DNA of 7,141 nucleotides, taken from the NCBI GenBank assembly GCA_012512705.1, contig JAAZDR010000179.1, forward strand, positions 1-7,141, in the 5' to 3' direction. Numbering within the stretch: position 1 is the first letter of the stretch; the number at the start of each line of letters is the position of its first letter. Below, piece by piece: positions 5,320 through 7,141 of the stretch. The notes under the pieces were generated by a model. The model made no database searches. It was not told the origin of the DNA and saw nothing but the letters and a program-made list of their open reading frames with translations. The position numbers were made by a program, and so were the translations under genes. The stretch is from Bacillota bacterium. Lineage in GTDB: Bacteria; Bacillota; Dethiobacteria; DTU022; JAAZDR01.

Positions 5320-7141
5320 ATGTCCAAATATCTGGTAATTGTGGAATCACCGACTAAGGCACGAACAATCGCTAAATTTTTGGGAAAAAATTACCGTATC
5401 AGAGCTTCCATGGGACACTTAATAGACCTGCCAAAAAGCCAGTTTGGTATTGATATAGAAAATAATTTTCAGCCCAAGTATATAACGATCCGTGGCAAAG
5501 GAGAGATATTAAGTAAGATCAAAGCAGAGGGCAAAAAAGCTGAATGCGTTTATCTTGCAGCTGATCCTGATCGGGAAGGAGAGGCTATTTGCTGGCATCT
5601 GGGTCGCGCTCTTGGAATTAATGAAAATGAAAACTGTCGGGTAGAATTTAATGAGATAACTAAAACCGCGGTGAAGAATGCTTTTAAAGCGCCGCGGAAA
5701 ATTGATATGAATCGGGTTGAGGCGCAGCAGGCAAGACGTGTTCTTGACCGCTTAGTCGGTTATAAGATCAGCCCGCTGTTATGGCGCAAGATAAAGAAGG
5801 GGTTAAGTGCCGGGCGCGTGCAATCAGTTGCGGTGCGGCTAATATGCGATCGGGAGCGCGAAATTGAAGAGTTTGTCCCGGAGGAATACTGGACTCTCGA
5901 GGCGGTTTTGAGTTCGGATGATGAAGAAAATAAATTTACGGCCAAATACTACGGTAAAGCAGGAAAGAAAATTTCTTTTGCAAAAGAAGAGGAAGTCAAT
6001 GAAGTAGTAGCTGAACTTGAAAATGCCACTTTTTTAGTTTCAGAGATTAAGAAGGGTCAGCGTAGACGAAATCCGTTTCCACCCTTTACTACCAGCAGCT
6101 TGCAACAGGAGGCTTCCAAAAGACTTGGTCTTAGTACACGTAAAACTATGCAGCTGGCCCAACAGCTTTATGAGGGTATAGAGCTGCAAGGTGAAAGAGT
6201 AGGGCTGATAACTTATATGAGAACTGATTCCGTGAGAATTTCAGCCTCTGCCCAAAAAGAAGCCGAAGAATTTATTAAGCAACAGTATGGAAAAGAATAT
6301 CTACCGGAAAAACCATGGCAGTATACTTCAAAAAGAGGAGCGCAGGAAGCACACGAAGCAGTGCGCCCAACATCTATTTACCGCACACCGGGCTCAGTTA
6401 AAGATTACCTAAAAAGAGACCAGTTCCGCCTTTATAAACTAATCTGGTCACGTTTCGTTGCCAGTCAGATGGCAGCGGCGATCATGAATAGAGAAACGGT
6501 AATTATTTCTGCTAACGAACACCAGTTTAGAGCCACAGGGACGACTGTTGCTTTTCCGGGTTTTATGGCACTGTACGCAGTTGAGGAAGAAAAAAACGAC
6601 AAAGAGAAAAAGCTTCCCGTGCTGGAAAAAAATCAATTACTGAAGCTTGTTTCTTTAAAGCCGGAGCAGCATTTTACTCAACCCCCTCCCCGTTACAGTG
6701 AAGCCTCCCTGGTAAAAACACTAGAGGAGTCTGGGATAGGACGCCCAAGCACTTATTCGCCGATTATCGAAACTATACAGGCTAGGGGTTATGTTACTCT
6801 GGAAGATAAAGTTTTTAAACCAACAGAACTCGGCTTTATTGTTCTTGATCTATTAAAAGAGTTTTTTCAAGAAATCATTGATATCGAGTTTACAGCACAG
6901 ATGGAAAATCAGCTCGATGAAGTAGAGCGGGGAAAACTAGAATGGACAGAAGTGTTAAAGCGCTTCTATGCTTCTTTTTCAAAATCTTTACAAAAAGCGG
7001 AAGAAGAAGTGGAAGAGGTAGAAATTGAACCGGAAGTTACTAAAGAAACCTGTCCAGATTGTGGTCGCAATCTTGTAATCAAATACGGCCGCTTTGGCAA
7101 ATTTCTTGCTTGTCCGGGCTTTCCCAATTGTCGCTATACTA
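5320..7141 (+). CDS. topA: DNA topoisomerase I (type IA), 3'-truncated by window edge
   Basis: This enzyme relaxes negatively supercoiled DNA by nicking one strand through a 5'-phosphotyrosine link and passing the other strand. The frame is open through 607 codons with no frameshift. The Toprim domain (about 1-112) carries E9 in VIVESPTKA and the DPDREGE acidic motif (82-88) for magnesium. The cleavage and strand-passage core follows: LSAGRVQSVA (162-171), PFTTSSLQQEA (255-265), the catalytic Y299 in ITYMRTDS with its conserved R301, AQEAHEAVRPT (341-351) and SGIGRPSTY (about 471-479). The first C-terminal zinc finger has C578, C581, C598 and C604. Bacillota TopA is usually about 690 residues, so roughly the last 80, including any further zinc fingers, lie outside the window. 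The start is fixed by CGGAGGT 6 nt upstream. It follows dprA, with which it may be co-transcribed. Confidence 0.98.
   Translation, partial: MSKYLVIVESPTKARTIAKFLGKNYRIRASMGHLIDLPKSQFGIDIENNFQPKYITIRGKGEILSKIKAEGKKAECVYLAADPDREGEAICWHLGRALGINENENCRVEFNEITKTAVKNAFKAPRKIDMNRVEAQQARRVLDRLVGYKISPLLWRKIKKGLSAGRVQSVAVRLICDREREIEEFVPEEYWTLEAVLSSDDEENKFTAKYYGKAGKKISFAKEEEVNEVVAELENATFLVSEIKKGQRRRNPFPPFTTSSLQQEASKRLGLSTRKTMQLAQQLYEGIELQGERVGLITYMRTDSVRISASAQKEAEEFIKQQYGKEYLPEKPWQYTSKRGAQEAHEAVRPTSIYRTPGSVKDYLKRDQFRLYKLIWSRFVASQMAAAIMNRETVIISANEHQFRATGTTVAFPGFMALYAVEEEKNDKEKKLPVLEKNQLLKLVSLKPEQHFTQPPPRYSEASLVKTLEESGIGRPSTYSPIIETIQARGYVTLEDKVFKPTELGFIVLDLLKEFFQEIIDIEFTAQMENQLDEVERGKLEWTEVLKRFYASFSKSLQKAEEEVEEVEIEPEVTKETCPDCGRNLVIKYGRFGKFLACPGFPNCRYT

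Noticed and set aside
5760..6636. Minus-strand ORFs of 61 aa (5760-5945) and 62 aa (6448-6636)
   Set aside because: Both lie antisense within the continuous, fully motif-supported topA frame.

Overview
The window carries six protein-coding genes, all on the + strand, two of them cut by the window edges. It looks like a moderately low-GC Bacillota genome, most likely an anaerobic clostridial lineage. This is inferred from strong purine-rich Shine-Dalgarno sites, use of TTG and GTG starts, the dprA-topA pairing familiar from Bacillota, FrvX/YsdC-type M42 peptidases and a short methionine-synthase-like protein of the kind found in anaerobes. The species cannot be named from the sequence.

Layout. 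Positions 2-733 hold the C-terminal two thirds of a UROD/MetE-superfamily protein with the zinc-ligand pattern of cobalamin-independent methionine synthase but without the usual large MetE architecture being visible. A weak hairpin with a T-rich tail (733-766) follows, then an exact 11-bp tandem repeat (771-792). Positions 834-3906 hold three consecutive, clearly paralogous but divergent M42 aminopeptidase genes. They are translationally coupled by overlaps of 10 and 4 bp and closed by a perfect 10-bp-stem terminator (3945-3978). After a non-coding leader (3979-4099) comes dprA (4100-5221), a DNA-processing protein with a C-terminal winged helix. A 98-bp spacer containing a possible nine-codon leader ORF leads to topA (DNA topoisomerase I), which starts at 5320 and runs off the right edge inside its first zinc finger.

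How the genes work together. The three peptidases probably form a peptide-degradation operon in the cytoplasm. M42 enzymes assemble into tetrahedral dodecamers, and three co-translated, non-identical subunits make a mixed-subunit particle a reasonable hypothesis. dprA and topA form a separate DNA-handling unit without a recognisable terminator between them. The methionine-synthase-like gene belongs to a different upstream unit.

Most of the window is ordinary chromosomal content. The most interesting points are the triple M42 operon with subfamily differences in a metal ligand and in the dimerisation domain, the folate-independent-type methionine synthase candidate, and the small leader ORF whose last codons coincide with the topA ribosome binding site. 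I see no CRISPR array, mobile element, tRNA, rRNA or convincing minus-strand gene.
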